Assembly (NCBI GenBank): GCA_037447605.1 | Contig: CM074806.1 | Span: forward strand, 2,224,801 to 2,288,800 | DNA length: 64,000 bases | Reading direction: 5' to 3' | Source: Zygnema circumcarinatum | Taxonomy: Eukaryota; Streptophyta; Zygnematophyceae; Zygnematales; Zygnemataceae | Shown here: piece after piece, positions 24,273-35,554 of the stretch | Layout: every line of letters starts with the position of its first letter | Position numbering within the stretch: position 1 is the first letter of the stretch | Notes under the pieces: model-generated | Database searches by the model: none | The model's input: only the letters and a program-made list of their open reading frames with translations | Told to the model about the DNA's origin: nothing | Translations under genes and position numbers: made by a program

Positions 24273-27200
24273 CTAGCTAGAGGGGAGGCGAGGGAGCAAG
24301 TTCCCAAGCCTGCCATGCCATGAATCTCCTTTCGCAGTCCTTCCTAATGTGAACAACCATCTGTAATCTTCTACTGCACTATCTGACAGAGGACGAAGAA
24401 ATTCACTCTTTGAAAGGATCTCCAAAGACAAAACACCCCCACTTAAGGCAACATTCTTCTCTAACTCCTTGTCCCCTGTCTTATGTCCCATAGTTGAAAC
24501 TAGATCCAAATCTGTCTTTTTGTCAACTACACTGACTCTGCTCGAACCGTCTTCTTCTGAAATGGTGGACCCTCGGTTCAAAGTGATCAAACCAGCGTGC
24601 AATGATGGTGACTCTAACTTGTGGGGAATTTGGGAAGGAGACATCCCTACGAAAACTTCTTGCTGAAATGACTGCGCCCGGGCGGGCTGTAAGCAGAAAT
24701 CAATCCACTGGCTGACAAGGGGAGACGGCCCTCGAATGCGTCCACCCACCTTTTTACTTTTAAGTTTGGTCGCGGCAGGGACAGCCTGTCCACAGGCAGG
24801 AAAAGAAAAGCGGTCACACTATGTCCCTTTACAAATTCGAGTGTGAGTTGCCGAATGAAACTTGCAGCTGATAGCAGAAGACATACACTACCCTTACCTG
24901 ATGATATTGCAATTGTAGTTATTTAGCTGGCATGAAGATACAGATAGTGGCGATCTAAACGAGTCCATGACCTTTTTGCTAAGCCATGCCTGCTCTATAT
25001 GCGTGTTGTGAAATTGAATCTGTTCTGACCTACGAATATATTGCAGATCTGCGCTGATCGCTTCCTAAGTTAGGCAGTCATAATGCTGCATTAACGTGCA
25101 TTTGCCCCTGAGGAGAGGGAAGAAGAAAACGAAAAGCCTTGAACCACACATTCCTTGCGACTTATCTGCCCCCTCGCTTTGACCGCGTTAGTGACTGCTT
25201 TACTTAAAAAACTGAAGGGAAACTCGACCCCGATCACGTTTTGTTTTGGGATGGGGGAGGAAGAGTTCTCACCCAAAGGTCGGCCCATAGTGAGGTGCCA
25301 TCATTTGGTGTCACTACTGTGACTTGAGAACTCCTCTGCGCAAAGGGCAGAACATCGCCAGACCATCCGACGGCGACGAAAACGTCGCCGCCTTTCAGGG
25401 CCTTTAGATGGCTCCTGCTGTCAAATAGGCGCACCTGCCTCTCCCAGCAGGAGCAAAATGCAGTGGCACAGCAAAAATAAGGCTCGGGGATGAATAGGTT
25501 GATTGGTTAGTTCACGGCCAAGAATCATTAGTACAATATCACAATCACTCTTCTTTCTTACTGTCCCCCTGCACCAATCATTATTTTCTACTTCTTCCAT
25601 TCCCTCACACTCTTTTCGTCTCGACTTCCGAAACCTCCCATCCTATTTCCCTTCCCCATTTTAATCTTCCAGCTGTTGTTTCAGAACGATTTTTTCTGCA
25701 TGGGGACAAGCCATATTAACGTATTGTTGAACCCCCATGAAACATGTATCTTTGATCATAATGTCAACCGCCACTTGACTTCACTACATCCTCTAGCTTC
25801 AGCAGTTGGATCTTCCATGTCCTAAAAGGCTGCTCTTGAAAAACTGCTTAAGCTGTTGTACCCTCACCTGCTTCCTCAAACTGGTGAAGCGCTCAGCCAC
25901 TGCCTGCCGCCCACCTGGAACATCCTCCTCAAAACTGTTCACATTGTATGAACACCCAAGGGACTTCAAAGTGGCTCCGACCACCTCTCGCGGGGAGTCC
26001 ACCATAGCGACTCGACCAGCTAAACGGGGGTGCCAGAGATCTGCCCATTCCTAAGGGCACAGTCCCATAACCACATTCAGTACCATGAGAAATGAAAAAA
26101 AATGTGCTCCAGTAATCAATTGTGCATAAATTTACATCCTCGCTGTTCCTTGTGGCCCCTTATGGCAGCGGCTGGAAATCATGACCATTCCAGGACCACG
26201 AGGATTCAGAATCGCTGGTCAAACCTTGATTGGGGGGATGCCGTGTTTGTTGAAGAGATCATGACGAAATGCGATGACTGCCGCTCCCACACGATACGGC
26301 GCAGCATACACAGAGCCATGGGGGCTAAGACGACCCTTTTCGTCTCGGCGTAGAAGAGACTGGCCATTCGGAGTACATGCGAGGAGGAGAAACGTAAACA
26401 GACTATTCTTCAGGCCATCTTTTGTAGGCTTTCAAAAGAGCACAGAGGGAATTGCTCTGCGCTGCTATCAGTCTAAAACATTTGTCAACTGAGGGACAGC
26501 AGAAATAGGACCAGGGGAAAAAAATGAAAAGGACGTGTGCTGATCAATTGTACATGTAGAACAGTTTAGATTCTTTTTTCATGTTTCGGGCAGCATATTG
26601 GCAGCACTGAGATCTCTCAGATGAACCATCCTCGTTTGGACCCACATATGTGATATGAAGTTAAGAGACAAATCGTGAAGGAGAAAACACAAGACGAGAA
26701 ATGCAGATGCGAGAAATAACAGCCGCTCAACCTGCCGATCGATGGTTTCTGGAGGGCAGCCCAAAAAGGCAAAGACGCAATAGAAAAGTGGCAGAAGGCT
26801 ACTCCGTCAAACAACAAAATAGTGAAAGAAAACAAAGAAAAGGAAAGAGCTAATGCGCACAGCAGCAGGGCTTTACGAAAGATAGGCACAGAGGGCAGCG
26901 TTCTTCACCTGCAATATTGGACTAAGGTTTTGAAACCACTCTGCATCCTCGCTGCCCTTCAATTGGCTCAAGACCCCGCTGGACACTGCGTACTCCAGCC
27001 AAGCATCACCAATTGTCACCAAGTCTGCGGCCATGGCTGATTGGGGAAGCAGTTTTTGCTCCTTCAAGGAAGAGGTCAACTGGGACACAATCGCTCCTAA
27101 ATCCGTTTGTACTTTCATACTGACCTTTGCATTACGACCTTGAGCTATGAGGAACTCCTGCAGAGTCCCCCACAACCCCAAAATATCTAATGGTATTAGC

Positions 27201-28798
27201 ACCAATGTAGTTTTGACGAGCTTTAAGGTGATTTAAGTATTAATAATCTGTTGATCTACTTAAGTTGTCTGTTTAAAAGCTGGGCTATCTTTCTAGCATG
27301 GCGCTTGTTGATGTAGCAGATTGCGTTTGAGAGAATCCACATAAAATCATTTTCAGGGTGACCGCTCTAGAGGTTCAGTACAGCCACATGAGAGGCAAAC
27401 GGACAGGGTCCACCAACAAATGAATTCCAAAAACAGTAACATGTGAGATTTGAACGGTTGCTTCCCTGCGAGTTGTGTCTTGGCATTTATAATGGCCCAT
27501 AATTGGCACTTATGGTGACACGCATCTTCATATTAGATTGCTACCCGTGCATAGGTCCCTAGTCCAATTATTAGCGCAACCGCGCCGTAATTCAGCATGA
27601 ATTGAAAACGAATTATGAATTGGTTTTTAGAAACAATTACTATTTTCCAAATAGAAGCACCTACAGGCTGTCCATTATCGCCCATATTAACTTCGGATTA
27701 TCCCAATTTTCCGTAGTATGCGACCCCTTTATTAATCAGCTCTGGTCTTTTTTGGCAATACTGCCCCTCTAGTAGCCCAGCCGCTAACAGTTTGACTTTA
27801 GTATATGATGAAGGATTTCTCTGTTTAAACACTGACCTGATTTGGAAAAGGAAAGTGAAATACTTTTTTGTAAAAGAGTCCAAGATCAGATAGTTCATTC
27901 AGATCGAGTAGCAACGTATGAGGCCAGTTGTACTAATGTGGGTGCCACTCACTTTCAACCATAAAGGAGGAACTGAACCCTGAAGGCTCACAATCCTCAA
28001 AGGCACCGTTAATGGCCGAGGTTTCGACATTTTTCTCTGGAACTCCAGCTCCATTTCTTTATCCTCTTCGTCCAACTCATTGTTTAAACCTGATTCATCG
28101 GCATCCCCCACGTAAAAGTAATCCTCTGTTCTCCATTCGCCCATGCCCCAGCCTCTTACATCTGCTAGTGCTTCTCCTCCTTCATGCACTAACCCAACGC
28201 TTCCACTGTTCCACCTTCCACTAGAAGGTTGGGCCCGTACATTTCTGCTGTTATCTAGTTCCCATTCTAACCCATTGGGAATGTTTTGTTCATAGCTACT
28301 GGAGTCGTCCAAAGCCTCAGCCAGCCTTTCCTCTGTCCAGGCCTCCCAATCCAATCTTGTGCCGCCGACAACCAAGTTTGGCCCATTAAAAGGTTGCAAG
28401 ATGGCATCAGACAGGCCAATTCTTGTCTGATGGCTTAATGAAGAATTTGTTCCCTTCAAGAGTCCAGTTCTTGTGCCTGCTAACCACAAACCAAGTGCAA
28501 GTGCAGTGAAACCGATCGCTCTCTGAAACAACTGCATCACCTGCTGACGTCTCCCCATCTCCGAGCATGAATCGCTGCTACCTTTCCGAACTTTCTGCTT
28601 CGGTCGATGAAGCTCTTGTGCCGGCGGACCATCCGATGTGATGTTGCCATTCTTGTTTAATTCACTTCCTGCGTCAGAAGCACTTATGCCGCCAGAACAT
28701 GCCCTGTCCTGAGAGCCACTGGGGCCTACTCCTCGCAAAGTTGGGGCATCGTCAGCAGCTTCTGAAACGCCTTGCTGACCTATTTGATAGCTCTGCAT
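24273..28798 (-). CDS. PotD/PotF-like putrescine/spermidine-binding protein (nuclear gene of bacterial type)
   Basis: Exons 28798-27953, 27820-27725 (weakest), 27157-26909, 26359-26225, 26050-25868, 25434-25273 and 24785-24273 all join in phase 0, giving about 727 residues. The C-terminal 440 residues align, from memory, with Arabidopsis At1g31410 and bacterial polyamine-binding proteins: LVTIGDAWLEYAV, YAAPYRVGAAVIAF, EWADLWHPRLAGRVAMVDSP REV, DVFVAVGWSGDVLPFA, TSLWADLW and GPSPLVSQWIDFCLQPARA. The N-terminal 280 residues are not conserved to my eye; they hold one hydrophobic segment at about 93-109 (IGFTALALGLWLAG) and an acidic stretch. That suggests a membrane-anchored or organelle-targeted protein, but the compartment is unknown. 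Exon 2 uses a poor donor (GGG|GTCGCA), so the 96-nt segment may be wrong. Confidence 0.85.
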
Positions 28799-29530
28799 CC
28801 CTACCCCACCATGATTGAAGGGTTCAATGCTATGTGTTACTTTGAAATTTTGATATAGTCAGATCGGTTCAAAAGAAACAATGAAAAATCCACGACAGAA
28901 ATTCCAATGCGTGTTTTCACATTAGCATCCTTGAGATTTTCCTTTGTCTGGTATATTCCATATTTCTGAGAAGGACGCACATGTTAATTGCTAACATCAG
29001 AGACGTTGCAGGCTGCTCTATCGCTACTGCTACGTTGTGAAGCATCTCAAAACAGCTGACGAAAGCCGCTATTGTTTCATATGCATCACTAATCACTCCA
29101 CACACGACGCATACATGAGGTTCAGGATTTTTCTCCTTTTGTCTGAAACTTCTAAAGACCCAGTGCAACATTTTAAAATGTGATGCAGCCTCGAATTTAT
29201 GGACAGAGACAAGAAGGCCCTAGCAAAATTTCACAACGCAGTTGTCAAACCTTCATCATCAAAGTACTTCTTTAATGCAAATGAACATGCTGCCGTAAAT
29301 GCAGGCTTACTTGAAATTAATATATTTCAGGTTGTTGCCGCTTAAATAGATAATCAAACTTAATCGAGCACTTAATTTGTCATTTTTGCATGTTTTGCCT
29401 AATGTCCAAACGAAAGGAAACCAAGAAATTAAAGGTACTGGAACTCAGACCGAGAGAATGCGAGCATGCGCAGACCGAAAATGCGTAGAAGTCCATCTGA
29501 GGGAACCCCGTCCTTTGGCGATCATTTCAG
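28799..29530. other. intergenic: PotD-like promoter side
   Basis: AT-rich sequence upstream of the minus-strand PotD-like gene. The minus-strand open frame at 28917-29171 is not recognisable. Any 5' exons belonging to the possible exon at 29531-29727 would lie here, but I could not define them. Confidence 0.35.
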
Positions 29531-29727
29531 GCCGCAAGGTGGAAGAGAAGCTGAGGCTCATGCAATGGGTGCGCGAGAAGCCAGCAGCTGCCATGGTTGT
29601 CGACACAGGAGTAGTGGCTTCTAAAAAGTCTTTCCAAGGAGGCGACAACTGCAAGCAGGCTGAAGTCGCCATGGCCGCAGCAGCCATGGCACGCAGAGAG
29701 CAAATCAAGACCAGGCTTGAATTTTAG
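29531..29727 (+). CDS. possible 3'-terminal exon of an unrecognised gene
   Basis: After an acceptor-like ATTTCAG the frame reads RKVEEKLRLMQWVREK, continues through an Ala-rich segment and ends RREQIKTRLEF at TAG. Composition (amphipathic Lys/Glu/Arg, ordered codon use) looks coding and the stop is followed by AT-rich DNA. No ATG-initiated upstream exon could be connected; the longer frame from 29377 starts at TTG. It ends 197 bp before the U2 gene. It could be a short gene, a pseudogene remnant or chance. Confidence 0.3.
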
Positions 29728-29832
29728 AGGGAAGTTCCGTTGCACGTCTCCAAATCTCTATGCTTAAACTTACTGCTTGTGAAACTTTAACTGATTTAAA
29801 ACTATGTCTTTGTTCTATGTCAGCAATCGTAC

Positions 29833-29843
29833 GTCCCATGGTA
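29833..29843 (+). promoter_or_regulatory. weak USE-like element upstream of U2
   Basis: GTCCCATGGTA resembles the first six positions of the plant snRNA upstream sequence element (RTCCCACATCG) but not the rest. It starts 92 bp before the U2 5' end; the usual distance is nearer 70. A TATA-like AGGAATTTAG sits near -30 (29891-29900). The match is too weak to be sure. Confidence 0.3.
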
Positions 29844-29924
29844 CGGCCCAGCCATTCTCCCACAAGGCCGCGCCACAATTCGGGACGAGGAGGAATTTAG
29901 AGCGGGCGGTGGCCAACTAAAGGT

Positions 29925-30120
29925 ATACCTTTCTCGGCCTTTTGGCTAAGATCAAGTGTAGTATCTGTTCTTATCAGTTTAATATCTGATACGTGGTCCA
30001 TCGGACCACATGATATTAACCTAATTTTTCAGGGTGGAGGGTCCAAAGGCCAGCTTGCTGGTCGGACCCCCCAGCGTCGCCTCGGTATTGCACTACCTCC
30101 GAGGTCGGTGCAGCCCTCCC
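29925..30120 (+). ncRNA. U2: U2 spliceosomal snRNA
   Basis: The 5' end ATACCTTTCTCGGCCTTTTG and the following GGCTAAGATCAAGTGTAGTA are the invariant U2 5' domain, including the branch-point recognition region GTGTAGTATCTGTTC. Stem IIa/IIb follows, then a Sm-site-like AATTTTTCAGG, then stem-loops III and IV (CCTCGGTATTGCACTACCTCCGAGG, interrupted here by description only). The length of about 196 nt equals that of plant U2. U2 base-pairs with the intron branch site in the spliceosome. The 3' end was set by the expected length. All key 5' positions look intact, so this is probably a functional copy. Confidence 0.95.
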
Positions 30121-30409
30121 CCGACGGGGACTATGAACTTTAAGACGATTGAAGAGCTCTTAACGCACTTATGAATGGCTTAATTTCATTCAATGTTGAA
30201 CTTGAGCGCAAACAAGCCGAAACTTGGACGTGGTTCCATCTGCGAAATGCAGTCTTGTGCATAATAACATCTTTCGGGGCATTGGTGCAGCATTAAAATC
30301 ACTATGCCAATGCCATCAAACTAGTATGTAGAAATATACGCTTTAAGAATGTGGTTGGCATTAGCATTCCACACGACTCTTATGACAAGAACAGGCAGAA
30401 GTTGGGTCG

Positions 30410-33400
30410 ATGGCATTTTTCAGTCGCAGCATGCTTGTGTTGGGGCTACTTCCTGCGCTGATGAGTGGCGCAGACACTCTTGTAGGGTGCCGCAACAACA
30501 ATGGCAGCCCTGTGGACTGGTATTGTCCTCAGCCTCTCTTCTGCTGCAATTATCGAATTCAATCATGAATACAATCCAGAAAAGTCTTTAACTATGATCA
30601 AAGCTAAAATAGAGGATAATATGACGAAAGGAGCAGAGATTAGGATCAGGTAATCTTCCTGTGCAATCGTTTAAAGCAATAAAATTGTTTGGTAGAGTTA
30701 GGGTTCTTACGTTGTCCCCCCTCCCTCTCCCAAGTAGTCAAGCAGATGGGGCAGAGCAAAAGCAAAACCGCAGCATAAGAGGAACTCGAGCGGAGAGCGT
30801 CCAAGATGTGTGGCTGTCAAATGCTAACGACTAGATTTGTCGAAAGAAGTAACGTTGAATTCGTTTTTGCTATGTTACCTTTGAATTGATATTCTACTCA
30901 AAACCATTTGCACTGCTTTGAAATGAGTTTGTACTTTGCACTAGATACATAGAGATATATGAAGGATTCTCATTTTCTCGGCCCATTTGGCAGGTGGGTT
31001 GCTATCAAAGCTCCAAGCGGTGACAAATTTGGCTACATTGACAATAACTCAGCGGTGGGGCATTGGCATCCTAATGACACGTTTAATTTCATGATCATTC
31101 TTCTTTTCTTTTGTTTTTCCTTGTCTGTCTTAAATGTGGATTGTGCTCGCGTTTTCTGGCTTCTTCTGAACTGACCTCACAGCGTTTGGTCTTGGCGCAT
31201 GACAGAAGAACTTCAGTGGAGGTTATGAGTGGACTCAAGGGTCAGACTGGGCTGCACCACAAGGGAATGCTTTGGCTGACACTCTTCAGCAACTTTACAA
31301 TGAGACGGTATCCTGCTTGCCAACCCTCTTTTTACCCCGCTCCCCTCCATATTTCTTGGTCAAGTCTCCTTCACTTGCCCCTTCACTCGAAAGTGCCAAG
31401 GAAACGGTAAACCTTTACTCTGCAAAGATGATCTGGCTGCTGTTAGGCCAACGGCATCTGCAGGCTCCCTTGTATTCTGTGACTGTGTCGTGTAGTATTC
31501 CCTGCAGTTCAGTCCACTATGATTGGAATATACTTGTGCACTCATATCACTATCTTGGCATCTCCTAGATCGACACCGGTTCATGGATTGTTTCATGACG
31601 TGATTGCGCAACATGTGGCATATTCAAGCCCGTGCCCTCCTGTCAGTGCAGATCGATGTAGGTTATGTGATGTGGAATGACGAATTTCCTGGTGGCTCAG
31701 TCTATTCGGGCGATGCTCATTCGAAGGGAGTGTTCGGGTTTAGTAGCAGTGAAGGATTTCTGCTCGTACACAGGTGTGCACAGAGAACCTAACTGAGAAC
31801 AGGTCTCGTCGCAGCACAATTTCAACATGTTATCCACAAGAGCAGCCTCTGGCTCACACAAAATCGGAGACACAAAAAGAGAAATGAGAGTGCACACAGT
31901 AAAGGAAGGAGCATTGACAGGAAAGACACATCTCAGGTTTTGAGAAAGTCGTAGAGAGAGACGAGTCAGAAAGTGAGTGAGCCTGCATGGTTCAGCTAGC
32001 AAGGTTCGTTCATGAGGAAGGTTTGAGGTTCAAGTATGTTGGCACATAGGCCCTTGTGACAATGCCTAGTTCAATGTATTGTTAAACAGATGCATAGTCC
32101 TACAGGGCAATGAGCGATTTCGTTGGACACGTGTTGTTGTGTCAGGACGATGGCTTATGGAGGGGATGCTGTTTCTTCTCTCCCTGAGCCGCACCCTTGT
32201 TCCTGTAGTCTTTGGAAAGGAGAAACCTGCAGACTTGCAACCATATAGCTTTGCTCCATTTCTAGTTTATTTTTCACATAATGAGCTTTCGTGCATACGC
32301 ACGGGTAACTTCAGCACTATGTTCAAGTGTTTTTGACCTGCTGCTTACTCCATTCAGGTTCAAGGGTCATTTTTATCAGCAGACCCGCAGTGGGCAAGGG
32401 ACGAATAAACTGATATCAAGTTCTAAAAGAAATTTAAACCTACCCTATTGTCCCACAATTGGAAGTCGTTTGATCTGAAATAATGGTTTTTACCCTCCTC
32501 TGAAACCACACCGTTTCATTTTTTGCCTCGTGTCTTACTACAGTGTGCCGAAATTTCCTTCGTCTCCATGTGCAAGTTGTCCCGACGGAGGACAGGGATA
32601 CATTGGAATCTTGATCGGGCAACAGATCTATGGCCAAAGCTTCCTCTGCATTTCCTTACTGGGCACTGAAGTGAACAAAGCTGCCACTTCATATCATGTA
32701 AGTTGTTCAACGTGTTCCAACGTGCGTATCATTGCACCTTAGTGTGAATCATGCCGTAATTCGTTTCGAATTGAGCAATTGTTGAGGGTGGTACTCCTGT
32801 GGACTGCGTTAAGACAGAGGGAGTTTGGATATACGACGCTGCTGTCCCAAGCAGTTTGGGAATGGAAGGCGGAGCCCTTGCAGAGCTGGTCAGAGCAGGA
32901 CCGTACGGCTCGCCGGCTCTCGTCGCAGGTGCTCCTCGCAGTCCTCTGCCAGCAGGAAGCACGATGTTCGGTTCAAGAAAAGCCATGGTCCAGAACTACG
33001 GTGTTTTCCTAAGGGTCGCAGCTGACCGGAACTTTAAAGCAAGTTGCGGTAGAACAACTTCTGCAGACGCTTTCAATTGCCTCCGTTTCTCTTCCCCTTC
33101 CCCCTCGTCCCTTTCTTCTCGTCTTTTTCCCTGTCTCCGTCTCTGCCTAAGGTTTGCAACTAGACTGACCATCAGCACTTCGTTTGGTCGTAATCTGCAA
33201 ACCATACAATGTTTTGGAAATTTACTTATTCCGTAAACACTGCAGGACATCATGGATACTTATTCCTGCAGCTGACCAATGTTCCGGTTTGGGGACTGTG
33301 TGCGAATCACAGGAGCACCTCTGAATGTACGCGGAGCTTCCTTAAGGTCTGCCGGAGGGCAAACATTTGCCATTTTCGCAAAGCAGAAGACTCCACCATC

Positions 33401-34814
33401 CGATCCCAACCCAATTTATGAAAATGTGGGCATCAAAAAGCTTGTCTATTGTCCACACTCCTTCTTGGCGCAATCCTGACCAACATGCTCAAAGTGCAGC
33501 AACATTCTCAGCCTGCTATTCACGATGTTGGTAAAATTGTGTATGTTGTGACTTTATGTTGATTGATCACCACAACCGTGGAGGCTAATCCACTAGATAC
33601 CTTTTCCTGCTCTACTTCACGCTTTTCTTATTTCTTGTTGTCCGAGCGGGGATGTGGGCACAGCTTGTAGAGCCCGGCCTCGGCTCAGGAATGCTTTGGG
33701 AGACATGGCAGAATGGGCCAACCAGTAACAATATGCCGCCAATCTGTGGCCCTTTATTCTCCTTCACAGTCTCTGTGCTTGCTCTTCCCGGCACTCCGAG
33801 CTGGAGGGTCAGTAAGGACCACTCCAAGTTTGGGGTAACGGCACCAAGGGCGCCATGTACCTGCTCTCAGGCACGTGCTTGGTCTCAGGTGTGGCCGTCT
33901 CTATGCAGGAATGATGCTGCAGCTTGGAGGTTAGTAGGAGCAGCTTGAGTTTGCAGGGTGTCCGCCTTCTCTAGTCCTCATGACGATGAGCTTAGAGCTT
34001 ATCTGGTCGACTTCCTCCTCGAAAAGTTTGTGCTTGATTGTGTATGCACTCGCCATGATGAAATAGATCGAGTCACCAAGTTATGGGAGTTTTTTTCATT
34101 GTTGGTCTGGGGGGTTGGTGTAGCATGGGTAGTTCATGTCCAGTACTTTTCCCAATTCAGCATTTGACGAAGTAATGATGGAAGCTTATTCTTTCATGTA
34201 GACAATGGGCTTTCATGGACACTGATTTACTCCTGTTTCTGACTCTTCTCAATCTGACTCCCCCGTGTCATTTTTGCAGGGACAACGTCAGCAGTTTCGC
34301 ATGAAGGTTTTGAGAAACAACTCAGTCTGCATTGGCGATATGAACAGGTGAGGAACACTTCTGCTGCCAGCCTCACAGATTACGCCTTGCAACTCTGTTT
34401 CTCCGTCAGGAGCCAAGCCGTCTTAATCATGTGAATGTTAGGGTTGGCCACTCTTTGTTTGACAAATTGTTGCACAGTTGAAGTTTATAGGTAGTGCAAG
34501 AAACCAAGTCTGCGCCTATCTTGCAACGGATTTCCTTGCGCTGGGCAGTTGAGTAATCACCATTCCTCGACTCATACATGCGAATACACACAACCGCCGC
34601 GCTGTTTCTATGCAGACAGAAGAGTCAGAACTTCAGGGGAGGAGGAACTGTCTGCTTCCTTCAAAACGACGCAATCTGGACTGCATTTTTTGGCATCATC
34701 GCCTCTGTTGAATGCCCTTCCCAACCGCCGCCCCCCCCCCAAGCCTCCGTTCCCCCCCTCAGGGGCCCTCCTCTATTGTCACCGAACGTGTCTTCCCTCC
34801 ATGCCTCGTCATGA
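30410..34814 (+). CDS. DNase II (acid deoxyribonuclease), secreted or lysosomal/vacuolar type
   Basis: Ten exons: 30410-30519, 30994-31054, 31206-31307, 31652-31773, 32544-32697, 32787-33000, 33313-33450, 33647-33834, 34280-34347 and 34616-34814. Phases close to 451 residues. The N-terminus is a signal peptide (MAFFSRSMLVLGLLPALMSG). CRNNNGSPVDWW matches the DNase II start (CR...G..VDW). The first catalytic HxK is DAHSKG, His114-Lys116; human DNASE2 has it at 115-117. VPKFP, YGQSFLCISL and VWIYD follow. The second HxK is KDHSKFG, His359-Lys361, followed by CIGDMNRQKSQNFRGGGTVC, the family's signature end. A Pro-rich tail of about 40 residues is extra. DNase II enzymes cut DNA without divalent metal at acid pH. 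The acceptor of exon 6 has a poor pyrimidine tract and is the least certain border. Confidence 0.88.
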
Positions 34815-35554
34815 CCATGTCAGCCTTTGGCGACTCAGCCGCCAGACTTGCCAGCCACAGCCATTGGTCGGTCGTGATCCCGCCAGACATCTACCTTGCG
34901 TTTGCAACGGACCTAAGGCGCTTTCAGTGGCTCCGTTTCGCAGGAGAATACTGCAGCTGGATAGAAAGTAAGGCTAAGAACGAAGATCCTCCTATTCACC
35001 GCAAACCTGACCTGCAAGCGTTCACCGTGCTTATTTTCTTTTCGCGATTAGAAGCAGGTTTTTGCCATTTGACATACAGGCTATTCGAACGAAAATGTAC
35101 ATTGTCTAATGCAGTTCTTTCCAATAGCGCGTATGCGAAATAGTCCAGCATTCAACAAGAGAAAGAGCCAAATTCCAGGACGGTGTTACTGCAATTTAGA
35201 GAACAATGAAGTGCTTCGTTTTCATGACAACGACCTCATATGAAATTTTGGTGCTTTAGAACTCTGTGTAATCGTTTGCCCTTCAAACTTTTGCCCAACA
35301 TTTCAATGCAATCTGCACGAGTACAGTTTCTTCAACATCCGTGGTGGGCGTTTTGAAGGTGCCAGCTGTTAGCTTGGAAAATTGAATCATCCATGCCTTG
35401 CATCCGCATCCGCTACCCCTCTCGGAGCATGCTCAGCCTATTATTAGCCCGAGCTACTCAGAAGTGGCTGCAAAAGGCGGAAACATGAGCCAGCAGCGCA
35501 GCTCACTAAGACATGCATTGCCCCTCTTGGACGCTTTGAAGAAAAATAATCAGT
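34815..35554. other. convergent 3' flanks
   Basis: 3' regions of the plus-strand DNase II gene and the minus-strand membrane-protein gene. AT-rich, no gene or repeat seen. Confidence 0.4.
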
